DNA from: Vishniacozyma victoriae
Lineage: Eukaryota; Basidiomycota; Tremellomycetes; Tremellales; Bulleribasidiaceae
Direction of reading: 5' to 3'
Assembly: GCA_017654735.1 (NCBI GenBank)
Contig: JADPYG010000004.1
Location: forward strand, 248,001 to 312,000
Length of the DNA stretch: 64,000 nucleotides
Shown here: positions 51,001 to 62,991 of the stretch, piece by piece
Numbering within the stretch: position 1 is the first letter of the stretch
Layout of the letters: each line of letters starts with the position of its first letter
Notes under the pieces: model-generated
What the model was told of the DNA's origin: nothing
Databases searched by the model: none
The model's input: only the letters and a program-made list of their open reading frames with translations
Made by a program: the position numbers and the translations under genes

Positions 51001-53486
51001 GGGATTGTTCACTGAATGTAACGGTCGAATCGTTGGAGGTAGATACTTGGGACGTAGGTCGTATATAACGAAGGAGGTACGCATCTCGAATAAGAGCTAG
51101 ATCATTCGCATAACTTCGTTCGGTATTGACAATCTCTCGAAGTAAATGGGACCTCTTTGTCGAAGGGACAGGACTGATGGGGAGTGTAAGATTTGTAGCG
51201 CTAGTCGAAGGGAATTGACCGCCAAGCGGAGTCGTCTGTGATCGAGTCATTCCTGCTGTTGGTGGTCTGGTGACGGTAGCAGTCCCGACACCCAGTAACG
51301 CGGCAGCTTTTCGAGGAGCTTCAATAATGGGATTCATGACTGGCATTGAAGGTGATCGGGCGGGAGTAAGTGGTGAATGTCCTTGATCTCCATGCCGTGA
51401 TCGAGTGGATGACGAGGCGGCAGAATCGGCAGCTGTGGATGGTGTTTCCGGGAGTCTCTTGGAAGTATCCGTAATTGACGTCCTCAAACGTGGTAAAGAT
51501 GTCCGCTATTTGTCAGCACATTCCTCTAACAAACAAAGGTGGACGTACACGGAAATCATCATGACCATACCCCTCCAAGCTAATCACACTATGCCTCTGC
51601 CTTCCCCATCCATATGATCCGGACCTAGCACTCCTTAGACTCTCATTATCCGTAGTCGTAGTAGCTATCGATCGACCCGTCGAAGGTGCCGAATCCTGAC
51701 TATAAACCGAAGGAACAGTCAACATAGTAAACCGAATTTCGTCGGCTCCATGACTATCGTAAGATTCCGGAAACGGTACAACCTCCCCAGGTTCAAGTAC
51801 AAGACTACCATTCGACGATAGTGAGGGAGATGGTCGGGTTAGAGGGGCAGTGAGGAATGAATCGCTAGTAGCGGCTGTTGATTCGCCTGAACCATCTCGT
51901 ACTTTTTGTGAACGGCCTTCGGATGAGAACTCGGATAATGTAGAGGGTTGAGGTGTGGTACGCCTCAATGGGGATTTGATAGGTACAGGTGGACTTGGGC
52001 GAGCACTGTCTCTAGCGGGTCGAGGTGGGGCCAAAGGGTTTATTGTCAATCCAGGTGATTTCCGATCAGGTCGAGGAGATGTATGTGGTGTGGTGAGCTT
52101 GGTAGGGATTTGAGGTGATGCAGGCACAGAGGGAGCCATTGCAGTCGCATCACTAACTCTGCGAGTTCCATCCATTTCAAGAGTCTCATTTGAATCCAAA
52201 CTCTCTCTCGATATCGTCCTGGCGATGGGTCCAAGGGTCGGAATATGAGTCTTGGACGGTAACATGGGTGTATTATTTGTCGACATACTCTCGATAGACG
52301 AAGTCCTCTTGCCAATACGCGGCGATACCGGGTTTGAAGATAATCTTTGTGGGATCCTCGGTGGCGAAGTGGGTGAGCGGGCAGAAACGAATGATGATGT
52401 ACTATCCGTGGCTATAGATGATGTATCGCTTGGTACCCTTATGCGATTGGGTCGGATAGGTGATGGTGGTTCCAATGGTGATTCCAGAGGTGTGGTGCTC
52501 GATGAAGTAGGTTCCTGAGGTAATGCAGGTGATACGTGGGGTGAAGGTTGTCGAATTTCATTACTTCCCTGTTCAAACCTCTCTGCAAAGTTGCTTAAAT
52601 AGGGCGATTCCCCATTCTCCCCAATCACTCCGAATTCCGAAATCACGGAACCCGAACTTCCATCGTTTGAAGACGTCTTTGCTAGTTGATAAGATGTCCT
52701 ACGAGTGCCAGGCCGTATGGAGCGTGATGAAGATGATGATTGATTTTGTTTCGAAGCAGAAGCAGAGCTGGATGAAGAAGCTCTAGAGTGGGATAGTGTT
52801 GGTGAAAAGGGCCTGGAACGGGTTGGAGTGACTGGTGATTCGGGTGGAGCGGATGTACGACGATGTGGTTGTTGAGATCTAGGAGTGGGGTGAACGACCC
52901 TGATAGTAGGTCTGGGATTATCAGATGGCTGACGTGGTCGTAAGACTGGACGGCGAGTTGCCGAAGATTCTCTTGATCCAGGTGGAGTGGTGGTAGGTGA
53001 TGCTCTTGATCGACCATGATTCGAAGAGGATCGCATATCCCTGGCATTCTCCTCTGTACCCGCCGTCCTGGGCCTCGCTCGACTGGGTCCAGCTATCCCC
53101 ATCCCCAACCCAATCCCACCTTCACTAACCCTCCTACCTCCTTGACTTGGCCCAAATCCTACTCCTAATCCTCTACGCTGATCATCCATTGATTTCCTCT
53201 CTTCTCCAGGTCCAGGTAATTGAGTATACGACAACCTCCTCCCATCTTTCGTAGGCGGTGTCATATTCCTAGGACCGACTGGTTTTGGTGATCCCGAAGA
53301 ACCCGTCCGCGTCCGCGGTACAGGTACAGAACCGGGTATAGGTTGTGGCGGGGACGACTTTAATTCAAAGAAATTGATAGAAGCCGATACGGAAGAAGAT
53401 CGTGGAATGGCCGGTGGTCTAGGTGGAGAGACTATATGTCCAGGATTTTGTCCAGAAGGTCTCCTGCTAGAGCTTGACTCTGCCAT
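48004..53486 (-). CDS. DH-BAR Rho guanine nucleotide exchange factor (Gef1/DNMBP-like)
   Basis: Activates a Rho-family GTPase, by analogy with fission yeast Gef1 probably Cdc42, in cell polarity. Exon 1 (~51546-53486) is a 640-residue disordered Ser/Pro/Arg-rich region. The DH domain starts HLLREIVNTERSYANDLALI, has a long insert, and continues LYEFYCARQSTAFVRLTEIL and MLIKPIQRITKYPLLFDDLL. A BAR domain follows: SLSHFKDLVNRVDQYDQCVR, YARYFTLLEQKKPMDKPLL, FANAQAKYHSTVQEKVEGYV, NWRAGWQPFVDVIENFAI. The C-terminus has a disordered stretch and an SH3-like end: CVAYLYVPP, GLEFLSMAVGDLFDVLHEVG. The last exon ends at 48004. About six exons, near 1,600 aa. Confidence 0.87.
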
Positions 53487-53936
53487 CCTTTGTTTTGATT
53501 GTCCGGGTGTAAAATTCTATTCGTTTCTCAAGCGGCCAATGGCCAGTAGGTATGCGCTAGATCATCCGTCGATCTGTGTTGATATAAAGGTGAGGTCAAA
53601 GGTAGGGGCGAGTCAAAGTCGGGATTCGCCGAGGAAGCAGGTGATGAAAGGCGTTGATGAAAGGGGGGTGGTTTGGTGGGGGGGAACTTGTTCGTGTATC
53701 TCGTCTAATGGAATGGTGTATCCTCTTGCCCTATGCTTCCTTGAACCCTTTACCGTGTATTGATATATATGATATAATGTAAAGTGTATAATGAATATGA
53801 TCGACGTTACCCTACTACTACTAACTGATTAAGAAAGGCGGCCATGTCCGCAATGTAATCATCCGCAAAGGGTAATCAACCATATTCTACTATATCATAT
53901 ACTCTCTATACATTATACACTATCCTATACAATACA
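53487..53936. promoter_or_regulatory. Divergent promoter region, RhoGEF / RPB4
   Basis: 450 bases between two start codons. An AT-rich TATATATGATATA tract at 53763-53775 and repeated TATACTATA-like leader sequence before RPB4 are seen. No gene. Confidence 0.45.
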
Positions 53937-54701
53937 ATGGCAAACGAACAAAAACCATCAATACCAGCAGGTCCATCTCAGAAATCAAGAAGGACAGTCG
54001 TATGTATCTACTCATCTTTCGAGAACCTCAAACTGACCACTAGGTTCAAGAGGAGGACGCGACAAAGTTGCAATTTGGTGAATTCGCAGATGGAGAAGCA
54101 TTGACTTTGACGGATGTACAGGCTTTATTGCTTCATGCGAGAAGTGTTCCGGGGGCTCCTCCTCCGCCGGACAACAAGTGGGCAGGCCGTCAGGCCGTCT
54201 ATACAATCTCATCAATGTTTGAAGCTGATGACAGGGTGTACAAGTTGACTACCGAATACGTGGGCGAGTTTTCAAATTCAACCCCAGAACTCATGTCAAG
54301 TATGAGAACGTGAGTACTCCATCCATTCTTTATTCGTGTGGTGTGAGAGATGCGAGAAGATAGGAGGGAAGGAATGAGGGAAAGAGAATAGGAAGGAAGG
54401 AAGGAATCACTGAAAGGGGTGGAAGCTGACAAAAAGGGTATTCTCAACAGAACAAAGAGCAGGTTTCCTAAATAAATTCGAAATTGCTCAAATCCTCTAT
54501 CTACGTCCAGAAAAAGTAGATGTAGCTATAGCCTTGATTCCATCGTGAGTCCCTTCATCAGGATGTTATCAGAGTCTCGAGGAAGGAAGGGGAAAAGGGG
54601 CTGATGGTAGTTTGGAACGATATAGTCAAGGTGTGGATGAAGATAAATTACAAGAGATTTTGGATGAGATCAAGAATATCGCTAGGTTCGGGAGGGTCTA
54701 G
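53937..54701 (+). CDS. RPB4: RNA polymerase II subunit Rpb4
   Basis: Forms the Rpb4/Rpb7 stalk of RNA polymerase II. Exon 1 is 53937-53999 (MANEQKPSIPAGPSQKSRRT). The exon from 54044 gives EEDATKLQFGEFADGEALTL and TDVQALLLHARS. After an intron holding a GGCC-GTCA-GGCC hairpin: VYKLTTEYVGEFSNSTPELM, then EQRAGFLNKFEIAQILYLRP, VDVAIALIPSLERYSQGVD and LQEILDEIKNIARFGRV. The final motif IPSLE...LQ.ILDEI is diagnostic. Five exons. Confidence 0.92.
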
Positions 54702-55054
54702 ATGTGGAAAAAAGGTCAAGAGGCGGAGAGAGCTAAATGGAGAGGGATGGTTGGAGAACGGTGGAAGGGCGTTGCACACCTAATTCGTGTTGAAGAGTAC
54801 GTGTATAATTATATGTATGACCTTACGAACCATGACCCCGTACTATACCTTAATAATGGGACCAAAATGTTACTAATCGACGACCCAATTCTAGCCGATG
54901 TCCAGCTCCCAACACCAGACACCAGTGTATCAGCGTCTCGAAATATCGGAACGAGAAATAGCATGAGTTTGAGTCAGACTATGCGTACATACTACTGAAA
55001 ATTGGGCTCAGATAATAAAAATGAATGCACAATGCAATGCAGAAATAATACAAC
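54702..55054. other. Convergent 3' region, RPB4 / ferredoxin fusion
   Basis: 353 bases, open in one frame by chance but without protein-like features. AT-rich from 54990 as expected for facing terminators. Confidence 0.45.
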
Positions 55055-56668
55055 TTAATAACGAGGTAATCCAAATACCCCTCCACCCTGACACCAATCC
55101 CCCATTTCATCATTCACAGTAATCTGACAACCTAATCTACTTTCATCATCTTTATACCCTAATGCGTATCCTAACATATCTAATTCTGGGTCTGTTGGTT
55201 CGGGTATTGGACAAGTGGGGGGAATGTAGAGGTGGCATGTTGAGCATTCTGATCATAAGTTTCCCTTCTTACGTGATCATTCAATATCAAGGAGAGGTGG
55301 AGAGGGGGAGAAAGAGGTGTCAAGGGGGTGAACAAAGGCTTTTGGAAGTCGAGAGCGGACAAGAGGAGAGAGGGTAAAAGGGAAGAAGGGTAAAAAGGGG
55401 ACATACCTAAATTCCCACCACAAGACCCTTCCATACTAGGTAAATCATTCGCCCTAGCAACCTGAAGTAATGTATCCCCAACATTGGCATTCACAGTACG
55501 CAGTTCACCTTCATACGTCTTGAACTTGAGTTCCACCACTTTCTTCTCCTCTTTAGTTTCCTCTCTAGCCGGGTTCGTATCGGTTCTTGAAAGGGATCGG
55601 TTCTTGGTAGTCCATATTTCTTCTTGTTCAGATTCGGTGAGACCATAACGACCTCTCCAGTGTTTATTGAATGCCTTTCCTGATTCGGCGATAGGTGGTT
55701 TCGAAGGTGTGAGGTGGTCTAGCATCGCACCAGCGTCTGTTGAGAGGAGGTTCGAGTACATATCCATTTGAGGAAGGATGATCGCATTCGCCGCGTACCT
55801 ATCATCAGCCCTAGTTTTATCATAGGTCATGTGATTGAGAGTTCGCGATGAAAGGTGTGAGATAGGAAGGAACGAATGGGACTCACTTGTGCCCACCAAC
55901 ATGTGCTATCTCCCTCACTTCCATTCCTAGACTCCTCTTTACAATCTCTGCCCGCAGAGACTCGACAAGTTGTCCACCGAGGTTTGAACATCTACAATCC
56001 CGACTTCCATGTGTACAGACCAAAATCTCTTTGGTCTCCATCTCAGCTGACAGGATTGAATCGTCCCCAGTCGCTGGTATTATTTTCGCCAGTAATTCAT
56101 CCACCTCCCCCTTGAACCCCTCACTACCTAACAACCCCTCTTCAAATCCATCCCACTTCAAACTCCCATGTCGCGTAAACAACCTAGCAACGTATCCTCC
56201 TTCCTCCCGAAATTCGGTATCAGTCCCTACACCATCAAAAATACAATTAACAACCACTCCCCTTTCTTTCATCACCTTCGTAGTTTTCCCAAGTAAGGGG
56301 AAATAAAGGTCAATATGTGATGGCCAGTGTTTGGGCGGTATTGTGAGTTGAATCAAGAATAATCCTTTCGAGGGGTTTATAGATCGAGGTAGGGGTAATG
56401 GATTAAGAGCTGAATGATTGTCGTCGCTCGTAGACTTTAAAGACTTTGAAGACTTTGAAGAGGTGGTTGTTGAGTATCGGGAACATGATTGAAATGGAAT
56501 GGTTCGTTTACGATGATCGACTCTATCTGAATGTAGACCACTTGCGTATAGCCTTTGCGGTATATCGATAGTCGATCTTGTCGATATCGATATATAGCTC
56601 CTAGCGAGTATTCGTGTACGGGGTAGGACCAAGATTGGTCTTGTCATAGGCATAACGGCGCATCGCAT
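55055..56668 (-). CDS. Sucrase/ferredoxin-like (Aim32/Apd1-type) protein fused to a C-terminal 2Fe-2S ferredoxin
   Basis: Exon 1 (to ~55888) begins MRCAVMPMTRPILVLPRTRI, a mitochondrial-type presequence; an alternative start is MTRPIL at 56650. It then encodes a thioredoxin-like ferredoxin: LVCTHGSRDCRCSNLGGQLV, MEVREIAHVGGHK joined in frame across an intron to YAANAIILPQMDMYSNL, with the family's Cys and His ligands. Next comes an adrenodoxin-type domain: VELKFKTYEGELRTVNANVG, DTLLQVARANDLPSMEGSCG; the last exon (stop at 55055-55057) gives ECSTCHLYIPPTCP and SRLGCQITVNDEM. Cys spacing Cx5Cx2C...C is complete for a 2Fe-2S cluster. It probably carries two clusters in the mitochondrial matrix. 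Confidence 0.82.
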
Positions 56669-56970
56669 CGCCTAGTTCTCCTCTCTTCGTGACTGATGTA
56701 GATATAAACAGGTGATGAATTGAAGAGTAAGAGTATGGATGACGATTGAAATATCGATTCAACCGGATCAACTTCGGTCGCCGACCTTTTAGCCAAGGCC
56801 TTGGTAATATCACCTATAACGACCTCGGCCTGGCATTCAAGCCCTCGCTCGCATCATATACAGTACCCATTCTATGCATCATCTACAACACGATCATTCC
56901 CTAAATTATTATTCCATATTGATCGTACAATCGAGTCATTACCGCATTACAAGTGATCATTACTTGGACG
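56669..56970. other. Intergenic, no feature
   Basis: 302 bases between two minus-strand genes. Nothing beyond promoter and terminator space is seen. Confidence 0.45.
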
Positions 56971-58791
56971 TCAAATCACACCTTTACATCCAGGACATAT
57001 CCACCTCCCCACCTCCTCAACTTCATCTTCCGGTTCATGTCTCTCGAACCATTCCTTGATCATTACCTCTACTTTGACCGTTTCGGCTTGAGTAATATCT
57101 TGACTACCAAGACTCATAATCTCCCTGGCTTCAAGTACAGGGATCGTATTCCCAACTATCGAGTCTATTCCACGGGTTATGGAAGATGAAGCGAATCTCA
57201 CGATAGTCTTCCAATCTTCTGATTCTTCGTTATTGACTATTGATGCTGACAAAAGGTGGTGGGTGTCGGGAGCAGCGTCGCTCGGGGGAGAGGGATTTTG
57301 TAATTGCAAGCCCGTCGATTGCATTTCGAGTAATTGTTCCTCTGTTGCCGTGGGTATTTTTTGGACCTGTGACTGATGATGCCATTTCAAGCAACCTAGA
57401 TGTCAGCTCTGACGTCTATCTGTTTCGAGCCTGTTGCTGCCGCGGCGGAGTGAGATGTGAAACTACTTACCAGGTCGAGGGCAATATACCATCGGTGTCG
57501 AACCTAGCGGTAGTGGTCTATAGAGTTTACGGCCTTTAGAATTTGGCTGAATAGACTATCGTCAGCTAGTGGCTCGGTAGAGACGATGAATGCCGAGGGA
57601 AATGGGTCAGGAAGAAAGTACTCACGACAACCTTTAGTTTCCCTGCTTTGTCACGAACTACCTCTGACCGGTAGTACTCGTCCCCTTCATCGATAAATTC
57701 CTGCCATGGATCCGACTCATCAAATCGTTTGACTGTTGCACGTTCTGCACATCAGTTTTACGTCTTGCGAGTCCTGACACTCATTTGGCGTGAATGGCAG
57801 GATCAAAAGAGGGTAGGAAGACGTACCCTCAGCACACCAGACACTTATAACGTCCCTCAAGTCGGACATGACACATTCATTTGGGGCTAATTGTTTTTGG
57901 CTGATCATCAGCTTGATTATTTGCGGTTGAAAGGAAAAAATCAAGGAAAGGGGGATGGCTGACGTGATCTAGGTCCGGGATGTAGTGGACCGTGAAGGAT
58001 AGTAAAGAGGAGACATACGGAAATGAGATACCGCCTTCTTTCAACTGCGTTGCAGAGGTGTAGCACCATGCAACCTCCCTGTCTATCAGCTCATGTCGTT
58101 CTCTCGGTCCCACTTGAGTCCTATCACCCAGCTACTACTGGGGCTCGTGCTGAACTATAATGCTACACAAGAGTGCCCAGGGGTGAAGAGCAAATGGAGG
58201 AAATGGGAGACTTACATGAATACCCTATCTTTCGCTGCGGCCCGAATCGCAATGATCTTGCCAAGCCATCTAGGTCTTTCATATGGATTTTGATCTGAAT
58301 CATCCCCCTCACTGCCCCAGATGTATACGCTATGGATCAGCTCGGAACTGACACGCCTAAGAGCGTATTGAATATACACTTACAATTCTCCTACTCGCAT
58401 ACTTCCACCTGCACCCTGACCTAGTCATTAGCCTTATCCTTCTCCTGACACGTTGCTGACATACGTCGGAATGAACTACCGTCAGCTCGATGAATACTCC
58501 ACGATTCAAACTCACTTATACGTGATGTATATCAAAGGATCCTCCCATTCTATTGGATCACTGGGATCAGTACTTATACTCAATGCTGGGAACTTACGGC
58601 TCATATCCAAGCTTATTCTCAGTCTTCATTTCAGCCTCTGGTTCATTGTTATTCGGAGAAGGTTCCAGAGAATCAGGCGTTGACAATCTCTTTGTAGTTT
58701 GAGATTTCGCTTTCGCTTTCGGTTTTGACTTGGTCCTTGTTTTACCGGCTGTACTTGCGACATTCGTCTTGGGAAATCTTTTCCTTCCCAT
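56971..58791 (-). CDS. BAH domain-containing nuclear protein
   Basis: Bromo-adjacent homology domains read chromatin. The N-terminus MGRKRFPKTNVASTAGKTRT and the Lys/Ser/Pro-rich run after it look like a nuclear localisation region. After introns, the BAH core: VYIWGSEGDDSDQNPYERPR followed by WLGKIIAIRAAAKDRVF, REVAWCYTSATQLKEGG, then QLAPNECVMSDLRDVISVWC. A basic linker follows (DEYYRSEVVRDKAGKLKVV; RPLPLGSTPMVYCPRPGK), and a C-terminal exon reads IVRFASSSITRGIDSIVGN ... VGRWICPGCKGVI, which could be the start of a treble-clef finger cut short. About nine exons. It is divergent from MTU1. The specific complex is unknown. Confidence 0.7.
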
Positions 58792-58981
58792 TTTGATTGT
58801 GAACCTTTGCCCGGGCGTTCCCTTTGAAAGAGGATGAATGCTTGGTTGATTGGTATTTACCTTGTTGATGTACTCTACTACTACTGGTACTCTTAGAAGG
58901 TAAAGGCAGTCGCGGAAGCAATTTAAAGGTGGAGGTGGGGCACCATATTAAATGTTGAACATAGAGTGAGTATATTGAAAG

Positions 58982-60892
58982 ATGAGATATAGTATACTAT
59001 CGACTACGATGATATTGATATCCACTGGCAGGGGTATACTCCGCCTCATCCCTCGACTAGGGAGGGCAAGTGATACCAAGCGCGGGATCACGACGAAACC
59101 ACTTCCAGCCGATCTAGCGGGGTTGATCCCTACCCTCGAAGATCTCGGTCTAGGATCGGGCGATAATGGTACCTCCCCCTTCTCCCTTCTCGAACCAGAA
59201 CGCTGATGATAGTCCACGTAGCGATGTCAGGAGGTGTCGACTCTTCGGTAGTCCTAAGTCTTCTTGCTAATTTGGTACGTACCATCACAAAGGCCCAAAC
59301 TAACAAAAGCCATTAAACCTCCATGTAATATTCATGCGAAATTGGGATCCTCTTCTATCAGAACAACAAGAATCGAAAGACACCCTCGATCTATCATACG
59401 CATCTTCATCAAGCTCAAAAGGAGATCATCAATGTGAATGGGAAAGAGACTGGGCGGATGTACAAGCTACCACCAAGCACCTTCGAATCCCGAGCGATAA
59501 GGTAAAGATGGTGGATTTCACGAAGGAATATTGGACTAGGGTCTTTGAACCTGCTGTAGGGATTTGGGAGGAGGGCGGGACACCTAATCCCGATGTGGAT
59601 TGTAATCGGTGAGTCTCCAGCCGATAGGCTGCAAATGGCACAGGCAAGCGATAGCCTATCACACCACCGATCCGGGGGAGGCTTAGCTACCTGCATCGGC
59701 AAGAGTTTGGGTTGACAGACAGAGAGATCAAATTTGGAGTACTACTGGATAGTATTCCAAAAGATACACCTAGTCAAAAACATTTCCTAGCTACTGGTAA
59801 GTCTGTTAGATTCTGAATTTGAAAGATGAGTATACTGATAGACAGGCCATTACGCTAGGGCATATCGTGATTCCAAAACAGCGAACTTACTAAGAGCGAG
59901 GGATCATTCAAAGGATCAGACATACTACCTAAGCCAGATGACAAGTGATCAATTAAGTCGTGTAAGTTCCTCCCTACTCACTCCTTGTATACCTCCCTCC
60001 CCGTACCATCATTTCAGATCCTCCTCTCCCTATTCACCCGTGTTCGTATGTGACCGATACCGATCTAGTCGAAGCAAGAGATGGATGCTGACATCAGGCC
60101 GTGTTTCCATTATATAATATACCGAAAAAGGACGTTCGTCGTTTAGCACAACATTATGCCCTACCCACAGCAGATAGAGCAGAAAGTATGGGAGTCTGCT
60201 TTATAGGTGAAAGAGGTCGGTTTGGGGATTTTATCAGTACGTCCTCGTTCCATCCTCTGTCCTTCTCCTCTCTGTTCCACTCTCTGGAGGATGAAAGAGC
60301 TGACAGTCAGCTCAATACACTTCCCCAACTACCGGAGGAAATCTGGTAACTCCGTCAGGAGAGATTGTTGGGAAACATGATGGAATGTGGTATTACACTA
60401 TTGGCCAGGGTGCTAAAGTATCTGGAATGGGGGCGAAGATGTTTATTGCAAAGAAGGGTGTCGGGGTGGATGGGAAGGATATTTTGGTTGTTCCCGGTTC
60501 GTAGGTCAATCTTCCTTCTACTCGCTACGTCCAGCCATGTCCATCAATTGACCAAAAGTGATCATCCAATGTTACAATGTACATCGATCCAAACCCACCC
60601 ATTTCACTGGATATCAGGTCATCCACCAATAACAGAGGGTGAAACACAAGTTTTAATACAAGTTCGACACCGAATGAAACCCGTCCCAGCTCATATATCA
60701 ATATCCAATGATGGGTCGTAAGACTCTCTTCGTTTTGAGAACGGGATCCAGCTGACAGGTAGGGTCTCGGCGATATTACCTGTACCGATTGGAGGTGTCG
60801 CGCCTGGACAAGTATTGGCTGTTTATCAGGGAGATGAATGTCTCGGGAGTGGGAAGATACGGGATACAAAGACACTAGGGGATGAAAAATAG
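58982..60892 (+). CDS. Mitochondrial tRNA-specific 2-thiouridylase (MnmA/MTU1/SLM3)
   Basis: Thiolates U34 of mitochondrial tRNAs for Lys, Glu and Gln. Exon 1 (58982-59168) encodes a 62-residue basic presequence. A 44-base intron (59169-59212) joins it to VHVAMSGGVDSSVVLSLLAN, the PP-loop. Then NIHAMFMRNWDP, GTPNPDVDCNREIKFGVLLD with the first catalytic Cys, LATGHYARAYRDSK, DQTYYLSQM, RAESMGVCFIGERGRFGDFI with the second catalytic Cys, IVGKHDGMWYYTIGQGAK, and a C-terminal barrel ending in VAPGQVLAVYQGDECLGSG. About seven exons. All catalytic motifs are intact. Confidence 0.9.
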
Positions 60893-60991
60893 CAAGGATA
60901 CCAATTTCTGTAATGATTGTACTCCTCAGGGAACATCATACTCCCTGGTGTGATAGTCAATGCATGCGTGAAGGGTACTCATGACCGTCGT

Positions 60992-62348
60992 CTACTTCTT
61001 TCCCAACTCCATTCTCTCCCACTCTACAATCGCCAACATCGCAAGAGCCTGTCCATAAGGCATCGAGGTAATTGGGATCTTGACGTAGAACTCTAGATCT
61101 CGACCCATACCCGTCCCGAACGATACTTGGGAGACTTCACCATCAGGAGCGATATTGGCAAGAACACCAGCTAGACCAGCGGTGGCAGTGGTGATATACG
61201 AGGAGGGGATTAGGCCCTACACGTCAGGAGTCAACCGGCACGTCAGGTTGGGGACGTACCATTCGAATACCAGCAAAGATACCAGCTGCGAAGCCAGCAG
61301 TGGCGCTAGTCTCGACATAACTGCTTGGATCCACTAATAGTGTATGCCATAATCCCGACTCCTTATTCTGGCATTTGACCAACGCATCGACTTGTCGCCT
61401 AAATGTCGAGATCAAGAACTTTCGAATAGGATCATCACTCGGTAGATACTTCTCACCAAGTACCTCCAAGAAAACGGGGATAGCGACTGTAATCCAACAA
61501 TTTCCTCTTGCCCATAAAGCATCCGCAAAGTTGTGTCCTGGTTTACCGTCGTCTGGTACCCCTGCTGTTGATGATCCGGGAGTGGAAGTGAACTCCCATC
61601 CGTGGTACCATAATCCTGTCACGGGATCGGAGAGGTATTGAACATGTAGTAGGAATTGGTATTTTGCTTCTTGGATATAGTGGGGTCGATTTAGGAGGAT
61701 ACCGATTTGAGCAAGGGGAAGAACAGTCATCATGAGTGTGTCGTCCCATAGCTGGTTCTTGTTGACTTCGGAGTAGGTGACTAAAATAAGCGGCGCCCAG
61801 GTCATAGGAGGAAGACTGACTATGTTGGAAACCTCCCTCCTCGGTTCTAGGTAGATCATTCATGACCCATTCTGCCCATTCATCACACCAATCCACCCAT
61901 CTCTGATCCTTGACCTTTCCTTCCAGTAATGCTCGACTGAGCATGTAGAAAGGCGACATGGTGTTAATGTTCTTAGGCGCTCCCTTTCCCTTGGAAATGG
62001 TGTATTGGGCTTCGAACCAGTTGAGAGCAGTTTTGAGAGAGTACTCTGCAGAAGCAGAAATGGGGGAGATGTTCGAGTGCTGGATCTCAGCCATGTCCTC
62101 GAATATTTGAGATAGACTTACATGTAAAAGAGCAGTGAGGGCGATACCATGTGTCCACTCCCATCCTTGCCAGCCTTTCGTATCGATAATTGTTCCATCG
62201 TCAACTATCATAAGTGCTGCCCTACATGCCAAGAGGAGAGCTCACGCTTCAAGAGAAATTCTCCAGTCTTGTCAACAATGTTAACCAGCCCATCGGTCAT
62301 CAGCCGAACGAGTGACTCGGCCTTCTCAACTGTCAGTGTGTTGGACAT
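60992..62348 (-). CDS. GH105 unsaturated rhamnogalacturonyl hydrolase-like protein
   Basis: Predicted to remove the unsaturated uronic acid from pectin-lyase products (YteR/YesR family, alpha/alpha six-barrel). The start MSNTLTVEKAESLVRLMTDG at 62348 was chosen because the frame upstream lacks family resemblance. Motifs: GWQGWEWTHGIALTALLHVS, NTMSPFYMLSRALLEGK, NQLWDDTLMMTVLPLAQIGI, GLWYHGWEF, HNFADALWARGNCWITVAIP (GH105 WARGN hallmark), and SGLWHTLLVDPSSYVETSAT. The C-terminus ends VEWERMELGKK. No signal peptide, so intracellular, acting on imported oligomers. Four or five exons. Divergent from a sugar/acid-type MFS gene. Confidence 0.85.
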
Positions 62349-62991
62349 GTTTGATAGGTTGTGGAGTAGTATAGAAAGTAAATTAGGCCGACAACGAAAT
62401 GTTGAACAAGAAGAAGGGTGCAACAAAGATACACCGAACGACCTACCTCGACCATGCTCCGGCTTGGCGACGAAACCTTTGACCCGCCTAAGTGCTTCTG
62501 ATTCAGGTAGAAAGATATCCCTTGCACTAGGAACAACATCACTCCTGTCGCTTGATGTGCCCGGTGGTCCGGGACCGAGGGCGGAAGAATCGGTGAAATG
62601 GCCCGACCGGCCCGCTCGGTCCTCCATGTGCTTCATCGGTCTTGAGTGAATGTGGCACTCTCATCGGCCCTTTCCCCGATCTATTTTGGTACTTTTCCCT
62701 GCTTGTGCACTCCGCGATACGAATAACCTCTGGTTCTACTGGTTCTACCCCATATCCATCCGTCCTCCGCTTTCCCCTCCAAACAAGATGATTGGAGGCA
62801 CCGTCTATTTCTAGGGTGATCGACCGGTCGTCCGGTCAATGTTCTTTCCAGACAAGGGGCTATAGATGCCCCGTAGTTACGGATGTCGGTCCCCCAGCCG
62901 GCCCGCAGGCCATCAATTCTATTATAAAGACCCTATTCCTCCTCTGCACCCGCTTTTCTCCACGACTCAACTATCTGATTACAACTTGACA
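62349..62991. promoter_or_regulatory. Shared GH105 / MFS promoter rich in CGG/CCG triplets
   Basis: 643 bases between divergent starts. Several CGG/CCG pairs occur: CCGACCGGCCCGCTCGGTC near 62603-62621, GATCGACCGGTCGTCCGGTC near 62819-62838, and GCCGGCCCGC near 62897-62906. Such spaced triplets are the usual sites of Zn2Cys6 regulators, so co-induction of both genes is plausible but not shown. Confidence 0.45.

Noticed and set aside
52252..52786. Plus-strand ORFs inside the RhoGEF
   Set aside because: Shadows of the long disordered first exon.
62349..62636. Longer N-terminus for the GH105 gene
   Set aside because: The upstream frame is low complexity and lacks family resemblance; it overlaps the probable promoter and leader.
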